64,000 nucleotides of DNA, taken from positions 62,001 to 126,000 of the forward strand of contig CAWJDY010000019.1 in NCBI GenBank assembly GCA_963841705.1, written 5' to 3'. How positions within the stretch are numbered: position 1 is the stretch's first letter; every line of letters begins with the position of its first letter. Below are positions 53,253 through 62,070 of this stretch, piece after piece. This DNA is from VAZQ01 sp963841705 (GTDB lineage Bacteria > Pseudomonadota > Alphaproteobacteria > Rhizobiales > Xanthobacteraceae). The position numbers and the translations under genes are program-made. The notes beneath the pieces are model-generated. The model was given only the letters and a program-made list of their open reading frames with translations, made no database searches and had not been told where the DNA came from.

Positions 53253-54065
53253 ATGTTTGGCAAGCTCAATCATCTGGCCATTACGAGCGATCGCTATACC
53301 TTGCTCGGAATGTTCTATCGTGCAATGTTCGGGCTGAAGGCGTCGGGTGACACGATGCGCGAGGTGGGCGCAATCTCAGTCGGCGATGGGTACGTCGGGA
53401 TGACGCTCATCCCGCGGCGAGCAGGGCGCAAAGCAGGGCTTGACCATTTCGGCATCGAAGTCGAGAGCCTGGAAAAGGTCCGGCAGAAGATTGCGAATAA
53501 ATACCCCGATATCGAAATCGTGAAGCGCCCAAGCAACCGGCCGTTCGCGAGCTACAGCGCGCACGACCCGGCTGGGAATTATTTCGACCTTTCCCAGCCG
53601 GGACACGAAAACCGAGCCGAGGTCTATGCTAAAGGCGAGTGGAAGCAGGAAACGACATTCAGCCATTTCGCCATCCGGGCACGTGAAAGCGAACGGCTGG
53701 CCAATTTCTACGCGGACGTCTTTGAACTCGAAGCTCGCAATACGCCCTCGCAGGAAGGCGCCTACGACCTGACCGATGGCCGGGTGACGATAGCGATCCT
53801 GCCGTGGAAGATTTCAAGCTTCAATGGCGCAGGAATTGAACAACCCGGAATGGATCATATCGGGTTTCGCGTTGAGGATATTAAAGCCTTCGCAGCACAT
53901 CTTGACGTGGTGGCCAGGACCAACATTCAGCTTGCTCCGAAGCCAATCGATTTCGATTCCGAGGGCGCGGCACGGCTGGGGCTATTGAAGAACTGTTCAA
54001 ATGGCACCTTGCAACTTGCCGATCCCGACGGCACGCTGATCGATGTTGGCGAAGATCGTGGATAG
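53253..54065 (+). CDS. VOC-superfamily protein with two glyoxalase-like modules
   Basis: 270 residues. The first module has LNHLAITSDRYTLLGMFYRA and LDHFGIEVESLEKVRQKIAN; the second has FSHFAIRARESERLANFYAD and MDHIGFRVEDIKAFAAHLD. The His and late Glu positions (LQLADPDGTLIDVGE) fit metal-dependent dioxygenases or isomerases. Substrate unknown. A GGAGAGAGAA site precedes the ATG. Follows the NMT1-type gene. Confidence 0.85.
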   Translation: MFGKLNHLAITSDRYTLLGMFYRAMFGLKASGDTMREVGAISVGDGYVGMTLIPRRAGRKAGLDHFGIEVESLEKVRQKIANKYPDIEIVKRPSNRPFASYSAHDPAGNYFDLSQPGHENRAEVYAKGEWKQETTFSHFAIRARESERLANFYADVFELEARNTPSQEGAYDLTDGRVTIAILPWKISSFNGAGIEQPGMDHIGFRVEDIKAFAAHLDVVARTNIQLAPKPIDFDSEGAARLGLLKNCSNGTLQLADPDGTLIDVGEDRG

Positions 54066-54232
54066 GGGGTCGGCACCTGTTCCCAAGGGGTGACCGTGCT
54101 GCTTCCGCTGCGCGCTGTGTATTCACGGTAGATTGGACAACAGGCAAACCCCTGATGATTTTCCCGGTCTGTGGACCCCGCGGCAGCGCGTGATACCTCA
54201 TTTGTGTGCAGCGGCGAGAAAGGGAATGCGTG

Positions 54233-54457
54233 CTAGAACTGCGGCTCGACAAAAAGAACGCCAGAGAAAGACGGACGCGGTGCTGTCAAAACTTCGCCAC
54301 GAGATTGCTCGGGGCGTCGCACAATCACTGAATTGCGGCTCACCCCGAGTTTGGCAGCAATCTTCGCGGCTGAAAGCTCCTGACCCTCAAGGTGCTGAAG
54401 TCGTGCGTCCGTCGTAGGGGTCCAAAAACTCCCTGCAAAATACCGCAGTTTCCTCAT
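54233..54457 (-). CDS. Small GcrA-like HTH protein, possibly degenerate
   Basis: 74 residues. TDARLQHLEGQELSAAKIAA then KLGVSRNSVIVR resembles the N-terminal HTH of GcrA-type proteins (L...G.SA..IA..LG..RN.VI). The tail beyond it is unrelated and no strong ribosome site is seen. Could be a small regulator or a remnant. Confidence 0.4.
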   Translation of the reverse strand: MRKLRYFAGSFWTPTTDARLQHLEGQELSAAKIAAKLGVSRNSVIVRRPEQSRGEVLTAPRPSFSGVLFVEPQF

Positions 54458-54560
54458 GCAGATGCTTAAAACTGATTTGGGCTCCTTAGGTCATTGGATT
54501 GTTGATTTTCACCCAGCTTTTGCGGCGTCCACTTCGATACGGGAAATCGCGCCGTGGCTT

Positions 54561-54821
54561 TCATTCTGCAGCATTGATTGCGACAGATCCCAAGGAACTC
54601 CACTGCCGCCCACAACCGCCGCATGTCCAATGGTGTTCAATGAGCCCCGGCCTGACATAGACAGACATGCTCGGCGCCGTGGAACGGCGTCCGCACTCAC
54701 AGCGGTTACCGCGGCGACGATCAATTGTCGTAAAGACAGGCGCTGATCTTTGGTGTTTCTCCCGCAACGTCCAGAGACGGTCCACACGCCGGTGAAAATG
54801 CAAGGGATAAATCACGCTCAT
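54561..54821 (-). CDS. Small hypothetical protein with zinc-ribbon-like motif
   Basis: 86 residues with a strong ribosome site (GGAAGGAAAAG) before ATG 54821. CEC and RPGLIEHHWTCGGCGRQWSS suggest a zinc ribbon. The middle is irregular, so it may be a fused or shifted remnant. Not recognised. Confidence 0.4.
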   Translation of the reverse strand: MSVIYPLHFHRRVDRLWTLREKHQRSAPVFTTIDRRRGNRCECGRRSTAPSMSVYVRPGLIEHHWTCGGCGRQWSSLGSVAINAAE

Positions 54822-54972
54822 GGCAACTTTTCCTTCCGAATTGGAGTCTGGGCGAATGGCGGGTGCTAGCCCTTTCGGACGCTCGCCGCTTCGAAAACAT
54901 ACACCTCACGACCGGCAAAGTGTGCCGCAACGTCGCTGATGGTTTCGGCGCTACTGTTTGAGCTCCGCAGTC

Positions 54973-55197
54973 TTAGGCGGTGTTAGAATCAGGCCAGTTG
55001 GGGATAGTCGGCACGCTTGGTCGGGTGCTCTGTCCCGTCGTAGCGTCGTCGGGTATAGCGGCGGTTTGCGGATGATCGGCATAGGTCCAGAGGACGACGA
55101 TGCCTGCTAACAGCACAAAGGCGAGCAGTAAGATCAGAGCCCAGTCCCAATTGTAGTCATACCAACTGCGACGAAGGTCTGCTTTGGTTGCAATCAT
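54973..55197 (-). CDS. Small single-helix membrane protein
   Basis: 74 residues from ATG 55197 (AGGTGAG upstream). One membrane helix, WALILLLAFVLLAGIVVLWT, with a basic start (MIATKADLRRSWYDY) and a Thr/Pro-rich outer tail. Unknown function; same strand as the next small membrane protein, so perhaps a stress-related pair. Confidence 0.5.
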   Translation of the reverse strand: MIATKADLRRSWYDYNWDWALILLLAFVLLAGIVVLWTYADHPQTAAIPDDATTGQSTRPSVPTIPNWPDSNTA

Positions 55198-55272
55198 GGC
55201 ACTCACCTGTGGGGGCCAAGTTTCCCTGAATCGGCGTTTTCTTCGCTCAGACCCAGTTGCGACTAGGACCGC

Positions 55273-55539
55273 TCAATCGAACACGAACGAAAAGTCGTGA
55301 TACCGTTCAGTGGACAACCCCTTTGCGTTCGTCATCATTTGCATTGGATCGACCTGGACACCTATTGGAGCGGCAACCGCTGCATCAATAACCATTTGCT
55401 CAGTGGTGCCGCGGAGCGTCCAGCCGAAGCCATAGCCCGTCCAATTGAAGCCAACTGCGGTTATGAGAATCGCTCCGGCGATCCCACCCGTAATCAGATC
55501 AAAAGGTCGTTTTCCTTGTAGAATTGTAGGAATTTGCAT
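55273..55539 (-). CDS. Small membrane protein
   Basis: 88 residues with a good ribosome site (GAAAGGAAAG). One helix (ITGGIAGAILITAVGFNWTG) followed by YGFGWTLRGTTEQMVIDAAV, a pattern I associate with small alphaproteobacterial envelope proteins of unknown role. The end (STERYHDFSFVFD) looks short, so the C-terminus may be truncated. Confidence 0.5.
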   Translation of the reverse strand: MQIPTILQGKRPFDLITGGIAGAILITAVGFNWTGYGFGWTLRGTTEQMVIDAAVAAPIGVQVDPMQMMTNAKGLSTERYHDFSFVFD

Positions 55540-55891
55540 TGGCTTTCCTTTCGCTCGACATGATTCGAAGCGAGGACACCGGACACCCGGATGGGTTCCG
55601 GTTCAGCTAGTTTGAATTGAAGACCGAACGCTTTGGGATGGCGTATCGATTGTCATTGGGTTACGCCTTTGTCCGTCCGGAGTTTGAGCAAAATTGCTCA
55701 CTCCTGTGTTTTTACATTCGTGTGCGGGCGGGCGTTCGCCGCATACGACTTTACCGGTATGCTGGAACTGGTCTACCTTATTTGATTGTCCACAAGGCCG
55801 CTTCTATTGGCGATGCGTGAGTCCACTTTTTCTCGCTCACTGGATGGCGCACGGGGTTGAGCAGCACACACGTCCAATTCAGATCTAGGTC

Positions 55892-56230
55892 TCAGCGCCT
55901 TACATCCTCGGATCGAGGCGCTCCCGACGGGTGAAACGGAATGGTCAAAATAGCACGCGTCGTGTGGTCCGGACCGAACCTGTCGGCGTTGTCGATGGCG
56001 AGCAGCTCCGAGAGCCGCCTGCGTGCACGATGGACTCGGCTCTTGATCGTTCCTACCGCGGTCTCACAGATCGCAGCCGCCTCCTCGTGTGAGAGGCCCG
56101 ACGCGCCGACCAGAAGCAGGCCTCGCGCTGGACGAATGGCAGCTTTGCAAGCGCGTCGCGGAACCCGGTATAGGACGATGACGCAGCCTGCGACGATTGC
56201 GGCGGGCCCAGGCTCTGCCGCCGCGTGACG
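55892..56230 (-). pseudogene. ECF sigma factor with a one-base frameshift
   Basis: One frame reads GFRDALAKLPFVQREA; the next frame continues LLLVGASGLSHEEAAAICET, AVGTIKSRVHRARRRLSELL. This is sigma region 4 with its HTH (SHEEAA..C...VGT.KSRV.RAR). The frames join if one C is added after GAGGCC (about 56130). Region 2 is lost. A decayed ECF sigma factor. Confidence 0.8.
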
Positions 56231-56315
56231 GAAGAATGGAACTTTTTTGCCGACATGTTCTTAGCGGGCATCCAGCAGAGTTCTGCTTGCGCGGAGCGGG
56301 CCGAAGATTTTTTCG

Positions 56316-56999
56316 ATGAAGATTCGTGCGGGCTACGAGATTTCCTATGACTGCCCACAGCCGACGCCCATGATCCTGATGCTGAGCATCCATCCGTCAC
56401 GCATTCCCGACTTGCTGACCCCGGATCACATGCGACTTGACCCGCCCATCCCCGCCAACACCTATCACGACGTTTTCAGCAATTTCTGCCACGTGATCCG
56501 CGCCCCCGCGGGCCGGTTGAGCATGTCCACGGACTTCCTGATGCAGGACAAGGGCGAGCCGGACGCGATTGTCCCTGAGGCAGAGCAGCATGCACTAGAA
56601 GACCTGCCGGTGGAGGTCCTGATCTATCTGCTCGGCAGCCGCTACTGCGAGACAGATCGCCTATCGAATAAGGCGTGGTCCCTTTTCGGACAGGGTCCGA
56701 AGGGTTGGCCGCTCGGAACCATCCACGGGGGCCAGGAGACGACGATCCTGACGGCGCTCGTGCCGTTGATCCATCTCGGCATGGTGTTTGTCGGCACCCC
56801 ATACGCACAGAACCCGCAAATACTCGTAACCGACGGCATCGGTGGCTCGCCCTACGGACCCGGCACCCTAGCCGGAACCGACGGCTCGCGGCAGCCGGTC
56901 GAAGCAGAGCTCACAACCGCACGCAACCTCGGCAGTCGCCTTACTCGCGTCGCGGGCCGTCTCAAGGACCTCAGGCTAAATCGTGCGTCCGCGCCATAG
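56316..56999 (+). pseudogene. Chimeric ORF: transglutaminase-like N-terminus joined to WrbA C-terminus
   Basis: 227 codons. Residues 1 to about 131 (MKIRAGYEISYDCPQPTPMI; YHDVFSNFCHVIRAPAGRLS; LLGSRYCETDRLS) are the Bact_transglu_N domain of transglutaminase-like proteins. From about 134 the frame reads HGGQETTILTALVPLIHLGM, VFVGTPYAQN and GGSPYGPGTLAGTDGSRQP, the C-terminal half of NAD(P)H:quinone oxidoreductase WrbA. Neither part is complete. The junction lies at about 56709-56725. A deletion joined two genes in frame; a working product is unlikely. Confidence 0.8.
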
Positions 57000-57019
57000 C
57001 TTGGTAGACCAATCCCACG

Positions 57020-57110
57020 ACGGCGATGAGCTATGGGATCCAACGTTGCGGACGTGTATCGCCAAGTCGGCGTCTACACCGGCCGCATCGTATTGCCTCA
57101 TCTCTGAATG
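57020..57110 (+). pseudogene. Fragment of an ABC_sub_bind gene (+ strand)
   Basis: Reads VADVYRQVGVYTGRIV, matching VVDVYRQVGVYTGQI in the intact protein at 62.1-63.1 kb. A frameshift sits between the preceding MSYG codons (57027) and this stretch. Confidence 0.7.
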
Positions 57111-57249
57111 TTACCCTGATAGCACCGTCGGTGCTGACGATCCGACGTCGACCGATCGAATGAGCCTCATGGCTGTCGAGGCTGGCTCGACGGGAGGGGC
57201 TGTGGGCGGGTCGGGCCCTTTATAGCCCGAGCCGTCCAACAGGCCCGGG

Positions 57250-57400
57250 CAATGGGTAGCGCGTCGCGGCGCAAGGCGGCTTCTTGTCCGGAATCTGGAG
57301 CCCAAGCGCCTTGGTGGCGACTTTCAGATTGATCACCAAGCGGTACTTCGTCGGCAACTGCACTGGCAGGTTGGCTGGCTCTCGCCTCTGAGGACGCGAT
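57250..57400 (-). pseudogene. Fragment of an ABC_sub_bind gene (- strand)
   Basis: Reads REPANLPVQLPTKYRLVINL then KALGLQIPDK, the C-terminal region of ABC_sub_bind proteins (compare PVQMPTRFEFVINLQTARVI in the gene ending at 49508). No other part of the gene is near. Confidence 0.7.
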
Positions 57401-57571
57401 CGACACACGCTGGGGGAAATTGCCGGGATCAGTCAGCGGGCAGGCCAGGCATTCTACAACCCGTTCAGAGGATGGCGCTTTCAATCGCATCGAGGCCGAG
57501 TGCACGCGGGAAAACACCCGGCATCCAGAATGGCTGCCGGCAGTTGCGCTCAGATTGAAAGTCTCGCCGAG

Positions 57572-57907
57572 CTACGAACGCCCGGCGCTGCGGAAGCTCT
57601 TCGCCGCCTTTCCGGCGGATTCGAAGGTTGCGTGAGCATCTTTCGACGTCATCGCGACGGTCGTCTCGATATCGGACAAACTGCCTCCCGCGGCAGCGGC
57701 CAGTATCGCAGAGGCAGCAGCCTTCTCGTCAGGGAACTCGCCAATAACCAGCCAATCATGGTGGCCGAAGGTTAAGTACCACCCGATGAGCCTGCCTCCC
57801 ACACTCTTGAAGAGTTTGGCAACCGCTTCCTCACGATTTTCCGGCTTAGCCAGCATGCCCTTGACGGCGTCCGAAGTGAAACGCCCGCGCGAGATGTAGA
57901 TCGGCAT
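57572..57907 (-). CDS. GYD-domain protein
   Basis: 111 residues with an AAGGAGAGATGCC ribosome site. MPIYISRGRFTSDAVKGMLA, FKSVGGRLIGWYLTFGHHDW and LVIGEFPDEKAAASAILAAA match the GYD family. Unknown function. Stand-alone. Confidence 0.88.
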   Translation of the reverse strand: MPIYISRGRFTSDAVKGMLAKPENREEAVAKLFKSVGGRLIGWYLTFGHHDWLVIGEFPDEKAAASAILAAAAGGSLSDIETTVAMTSKDAHATFESAGKAAKSFRSAGRS

Positions 57908-58281
57908 GGCATCTCTCCTTGAAGGAATATTGAGTGCTCAATCTTGTGAGCACCGAACGGTACTGCCGCGGCCGCTACGGATGCAAGAGACCGCTATCGG
58001 GCAGGCACACCTGCGCTGCAGGACGCGACATCGGTCGCTTCTGCGGCGACAGTGTTTTGGTACAGGGTGCAGCTGATCAGCAACCAATGCCTCAGTCGGG
58101 TCCATCGCGACGGTCACACAACGTTCTCTGTTACTTCCGTTAATCCTCCGAAAGCGGCGCTATAGCGGACATAACGGCACATCGCGTTAGTGCCAACAGC
58201 CGACATCGCGCCTCCGGCCCACTCTAAAATAAAGAGGCCGCCAACTGAAGCGGCCTCTAAGCTTGCGAAAAAACACTTGGG
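57908..58281. other. Intergenic between two leftward genes
   Basis: No gene seen. It holds the terminator of the DUF1330 gene and GCGGACAT-type dispersed motifs (58160-58200). Confidence 0.5.
58224..58258 (-). terminator. Intrinsic terminator of the DUF1330 gene
   Basis: Perfect 9-bp stem AGAGGCCGC/GCGGCCTCT with an 8-nt loop (58233-58258), followed on the minus strand by TTTATTTTAG. Confidence 0.85.
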
Positions 58282-58674
58282 CTATTGTGACATAGCCTCG
58301 ACGATGAACGAACGCGCCTGCGTTGTTTTGCCTCGTATTGCGTTGACCTCTTTCATGTATGCCGAATTGTTAAAGGCTTGTGCTTTCTCAACGCTATCGA
58401 ACGCATAGGCGATGAAACGCTGCGGCGCAGTGCCATCGAGGGCGGTTATTTTGTCGGTGCGGGCGATGTAATGACCGCCCAATCCTTTAGCAACATCGGC
58501 GCCGCCCGTGGGTCTTTGGGTAATGACTTTAAAACCTTCCGCGTCGGTTACTTTGTTAATTTCGATGACTAAGTAAGCGGGTGGTTTGGCCTGGGCATGG
58601 AGTCCTTGAACCGCCACTGCACCAAGCCCGATGCCTGCAAGCATTGACAATGCGACCGTGTACTGAGTTTTCAT
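58282..58674 (-). CDS. DUF1330 protein, secreted
   Basis: 130 residues. Signal peptide YTVALSMLAGIGLGAVAVQG with cleavage near HAQ, then PPAYLVIEINKVTDAEGFKV, GGHYIARTDKITALDGTAPQ and AYAFDSVEKAQAFNNSAYMK, a DUF1330 ferredoxin-like fold. Function unknown; probably periplasmic. Good terminator downstream. Confidence 0.88.
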   Translation of the reverse strand: MKTQYTVALSMLAGIGLGAVAVQGLHAQAKPPAYLVIEINKVTDAEGFKVITQRPTGGADVAKGLGGHYIARTDKITALDGTAPQRFIAYAFDSVEKAQAFNNSAYMKEVNAIRGKTTQARSFIVEAMSQ

Positions 58675-59047
58675 GGTGTCCTCCTGAATTGCTCGCCGAT
58701 GAGCTGGCGGTAACCTAGGATACTGGGGTTCTCCGCACAGCTCAATGCGTCCCAGAAACGAAGGTGGCTCTCTCCTTAAATGCAGCGATAGGTGAGGCCA
58801 TTGATGTGGGTCAATGCGTTAATGCGACCTCCCGAAAAACGATTGGGCTATTAGCCTGTCTTATGTCGGCTTGGGGTCAAAAAAGCACGCATTACCGCGC
58901 CGCAGCATTGCTGTCCGCTTCACCTCAATGAGCAGACCCCCGACAGGAGGGGGTTTTACGACGCTATGTGCCAATAACCGACATCCCCGGTTGGGGACGC
59001 TGCCTTGAAATAGCAGCACGGTTCGCTTACTAAGGCGCCAACCTGAA
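58675..59047. other. Intergenic upstream of the fluoride riboswitch
   Basis: No gene. A short hairpin CCCCC...GGGGG plus TTTT (58937-58957, + strand) resembles a terminator. The antiporter promoter should be between it and the riboswitch. Confidence 0.45.
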
Positions 59048-59094
59048 GGGGATGGGGTTCCCCAAAACCGCTCCTAGGAGCTGATGACCCCTAC
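59048..59094 (+). promoter_or_regulatory. Fluoride riboswitch aptamer (crcB motif)
   Basis: GGGGATGGGGTTCCCC, AAAACCGCTCCTAGGAGC, then TGATGACCCCTAC match the crcB RNA consensus: first stem GGGG/CCCC, second stem GCTCC/GGAGC, and the conserved GATG and CTAC that form the fluoride-binding pseudoknot. It lies 93 nt before the antiporter start. Confidence 0.95.
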
Positions 59095-59153
59095 CGCGTT
59101 CGCATATGCGGCGGTAGGGCCTCTCGTGACCCGCCGCCACTGCGGGTTTTTTT
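59089..59153 (+). terminator. Riboswitch expression platform with intrinsic terminator
   Basis: CCCTACCGC (59089-59097, sharing the aptamer 3' strand) can pair with GCGGCGGTAGGG (59108-59119). The terminator stem ACCCGC/GCGGGT (59129-59147) is followed by seven T. GCGGCGG can instead pair with CCGCCGC (59131-59137), destroying the terminator. Fluoride holding CCCTAC in the aptamer should therefore switch expression on. Confidence 0.85.
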
Positions 59154-59186
59154 GTGCCTGGCACGACGAAGAGGACACCAGCAGCC

Positions 59187-60323
59187 ATGGAAAATATCTG
59201 GCTTCAGTCTGCGGTATGGATGGCGTTAGCTCTATTGGCGGCGATCGGCTCGCTCTTCATTACGATTTCAGCCGCCCTGTTCGAAATTGTCGTCGGGGCT
59301 ATCGCGGGTAATACGGTGGGCCTGCAATTGACGCCGTGGATTGATTACATCGCCAGCTTCGGCGCGATTGTTCTGACATTCCTTGCGGGCACAGACATCG
59401 ACCCGCACGTCGTGAAGCGGAATTTTGGGTCCAGCGTGACCATTGGATTGATGGGGTTCTTTGCACCTTATCTCGGTTGCTTGCTCTTGGCTCGATACGG
59501 CCTTGGCTGGTCGTGGCCTGAAGCCCAGATTGCCGGGATCGCACTCTCCACCACATCCGTAGCCGTTGTTTATGCTGTAATGGTTGAAACTGGATACAAT
59601 CGCACCGAACTTGGAAAAATTATATTGGCGGCATGCTTTATCAACGACATCGGCACAGTGCTTGCACTTGGCTTGGTCTTCGCGAACTACAATCTATACT
59701 TGATGCTGTTCGCTGTCACCACCATCGCCGTTATGGCGGCGCTCCCCTGGGTTGTCCCTTGGGTGTTCGAGCGCATAGGAGGGCGGGCGAGCGAGCCTGA
59801 AATCAAGTTCCTGTTTCTGGTTCTGTTTGCTCTTGGTGGCCTTGCGAATTTGGGAAAGAGTGAGGCTGTCTTGCCCGCCTATCTTGTCGGAATGGCGTTG
59901 GCACCGTTCTTCATGAAGCAAAAAGAGCTTCAGCTTCGGATGCGCGCTATTTGCTTTGCGTTCCTAACGCCTTTTTACTTTCTCAAAGCCGGCTCGCTGA
60001 TCGAGGCCCATGCTTTGCTCGCTGGCGCCGGTTTGATCGCATTGTTCCTCGCCATGAAGATGATCACTAAGTTTGCGGGTATTTTGCCCTTAACCCGGCA
60101 TTTCAATTTCGAGCGGCGTGAGGGGATGTACACGACGTTGATGATGTCAACGGGTCTGACCTTCGGGTCTATTTCGGCCTTGTTTGGCCTGACCAATCGC
60201 ATCATTACCCAAGAGCAATATACCATTCTCGTGACGGCAGTTATCGGCAGCGCTGTCGTCCCCACTCTCATCGCGCAGATTTGGTTCCAACCGCATTTCG
60301 AGCCGCTCGAAGAAGACGCTTAG
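59187..60323 (+). CDS. Cation:proton antiporter (CPA2-like), fluoride-regulated
   Basis: 378 residues from ATG 59187; an earlier ATG at 59154 overlaps the terminator T-run and is unlikely. About 11-12 membrane helices: WMALALLAAIGSLFITISAA, SFGAIVLTFLAGTDIDPHVV, CFINDIGTVLALGLVFANYN and MSTGLTFGSISALFGLTNRI. The middle Asn-Asp (FINDIG) is in the place of the CPA ion-binding pair. Such antiporters replace CrcB or EriC(F) under some fluoride riboswitches, probably for fluoride or pH tolerance. An IS110 element begins 5 nt after its stop. Confidence 0.9.
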   Translation: MENIWLQSAVWMALALLAAIGSLFITISAALFEIVVGAIAGNTVGLQLTPWIDYIASFGAIVLTFLAGTDIDPHVVKRNFGSSVTIGLMGFFAPYLGCLLLARYGLGWSWPEAQIAGIALSTTSVAVVYAVMVETGYNRTELGKIILAACFINDIGTVLALGLVFANYNLYLMLFAVTTIAVMAALPWVVPWVFERIGGRASEPEIKFLFLVLFALGGLANLGKSEAVLPAYLVGMALAPFFMKQKELQLRMRAICFAFLTPFYFLKAGSLIEAHALLAGAGLIALFLAMKMITKFAGILPLTRHFNFERREGMYTTLMMSTGLTFGSISALFGLTNRIITQEQYTILVTAVIGSAVVPTLIAQIWFQPHFEPLEEDA

Positions 60324-60327
60324 CTCC

Positions 60328-61793
60328 GTCCGGTAATGGGATGGTCCGGCCGTGCTCCAGCCCCTCCAGCAAGTTACGCTGGCAAGGGGCGCCAAAGACA
60401 AGGAGCGCATTATGTCTCAGAAACTCAACGCTGCAATCGCCGTCGCTGGCATTGATATCGGCAAGAACTCGTTTCACATCGTGGGTCTCGATAAGCGGGG
60501 CGCGATCGTGCTGCGGCAGAAATGGTCGCGCGGCCAGGTCGAAGCGCGGCTTGCCAACATGCAGCCTTGCCTGATCGGCATGGAAGCGTGCGTCGGCGCG
60601 CATCATCTCAGTCGCAAACTGCAGGCGCTTGGTCACGACGCGCGGCTGATGCCGGCGAAATACGTGCGTCCGTACAGCAAAGGGCAGAAAAACGACTTCC
60701 GCGATGCTGAGGCCATTGCTGAGGCGGTGCAGCGCCCGACCATGAAATTCGTCGCCACCAAGACTGCCGATCAGCTCGACTTGCAAGCCTTGCACCGCGT
60801 GCGCGAGCGGTTGGTCGGCCAGCGCACCGGCATCATCAACCAGATACGCGCCTTCCTGCTTGAGCGCGGTGTTGCGGTGCGGCAGGGGCTGGGCTTCCTG
60901 CGCGCCGAACTGCCCGGCATTCTCGCCAAATGCACTGACGTCTTGTCGCCACGCATGCTGCACATCATCGAGGGACTGCTCGACGATTGGCATCGGCTCG
61001 ATGCGCGCATCGAAGCCCTGTCCAACGAGATTGGCGCGGTGGCCTGTAAGGATCCGGCGTGCGATCGGTTGATGAGCGTGCCCGGTATCGGGCCGATCAT
61101 TGCCAGCGCAATGGTGGCGGCGATCGGCGATGGTTCTGTATTCTCGAAAGGGCGCGACTTCGGTGCCTGGCTCGGACTGGTGCCGAAACAAATCTCGACA
61201 GGAGACCGTACAATCCTCGGCAGCATATCAAAACGCGGCAATCGCTATCTGCGCGTGCTGTTCGTTCAGGCAGCCTGGGTCGTGCTGACCAGGGTTCGCC
61301 CAGAGAATTGGGAGCGCTACGGGCTCAAATCCTGGATCGAGGCAGCACAAGAGCGGTTGCACCATAATGTGCTGGCGATTGCGCTCGCCAACAAGCTCGC
61401 CCGTATCGCCTGGGCAGTTCTCAACAAAGGGCGCGCCTTCGAGTGCGTAAAGACCCATGCGACGGCGCCCCGACCTGCTTGATCCTCGCGCCGTGCTCGC
61501 GCCCGTCAAGGCGTGGCCTGGCAATGCTGGTGCAAGTGGCAAGCTAAGCGCGACGGCCAGCCTTGACGGCCCCTGCGCGCGACGCGCCTGTGCACCCGCA
61601 GGCCGGGACGAAGGAACGGCCGCAAGGCGCGAACAAAGGAACAGCGCGAAGCAAGGAGGCTATTGATGAGGTAGCTAACACCCTTTACCCGCCGAGGTCT
61701 GCGAGAGGATGAGACAACGATGGAGATTCGGTCTTCCCGGCGCATGCGAACACTGGTGACCCAAACGGCCCGTTCGAGGCCTGTCCGGTAATG
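60328..61793 (+). mobile_element. IS110-family insertion sequence
   Basis: Bounded by the direct repeat GTCCGGTAATG at 60328-60338 and 61783-61793, with one full transposase gene between. Left non-coding end 84 nt, right non-coding end about 310 nt. The long right end suggests the IS1111 group, where the guide (bridge) RNA lies after the gene. Boundaries are inferred from the repeat. Confidence 0.7.
60412..61482 (+). CDS. IS110-family (DEDD) transposase
   Basis: 356 residues from ATG 60412 (AAGGAGCGC upstream). RuvC-like N-terminus: GIDIGKNSFHIVGLD, MEACVGAHHLSRKLQALGHD and KNDFRDAEAIAEAVQ carry D-E-D. C-terminal Transposase_20 region: LMSVPGIGPIIASAMVAAIG and FGAWLGLVPKQISTGDRTIL, with the conserved Ser region ISKRGNRYLRVLFVQAAW. 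Complete, so the element may be active. It works with a structured guide RNA in this family. Confidence 0.95.
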   Translation: MSQKLNAAIAVAGIDIGKNSFHIVGLDKRGAIVLRQKWSRGQVEARLANMQPCLIGMEACVGAHHLSRKLQALGHDARLMPAKYVRPYSKGQKNDFRDAEAIAEAVQRPTMKFVATKTADQLDLQALHRVRERLVGQRTGIINQIRAFLLERGVAVRQGLGFLRAELPGILAKCTDVLSPRMLHIIEGLLDDWHRLDARIEALSNEIGAVACKDPACDRLMSVPGIGPIIASAMVAAIGDGSVFSKGRDFGAWLGLVPKQISTGDRTILGSISKRGNRYLRVLFVQAAWVVLTRVRPENWERYGLKSWIEAAQERLHHNVLAIALANKLARIAWAVLNKGRAFECVKTHATAPRPA

Positions 61794-62070
61794 AGATCGC
61801 ACGCGCGCTGATATCCATGATGGCTCGGAGCACAACACGCTCCAATCAGAAGCCGGATACATTGATGCAAGACCGCATCAGCCAGAGTTGACAAAACCTC
61901 TTGCACCGCACGGCCGGACCATACATTGGGGTCATAAGCCTCGGAGGCGATCGGGGCCGGGGGCCGGTCTATGTCCGCAGTACCTCCAATCGCGTCCAAA
62001 TTTTGTGCACCGCAGTGAAAGACGCCAAGTGCCAACAGGCGACATATGCAGTGCAGCAAAAGCTGTATGG
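61794..62070. repeat. Intergenic with partial dispersed repeat (copy 4)
   Basis: GGGTCATAAGCCTCGGAGG (61928-61950) matches the GACCC end of the repeat family in inverted orientation; the rest is lost. No gene seen. Confidence 0.55.

Noticed and set aside
54133..54417. 94-codon rightward frame
   Set aside because: Opposite strand of the GcrA-like HTH stretch; no features of its own.
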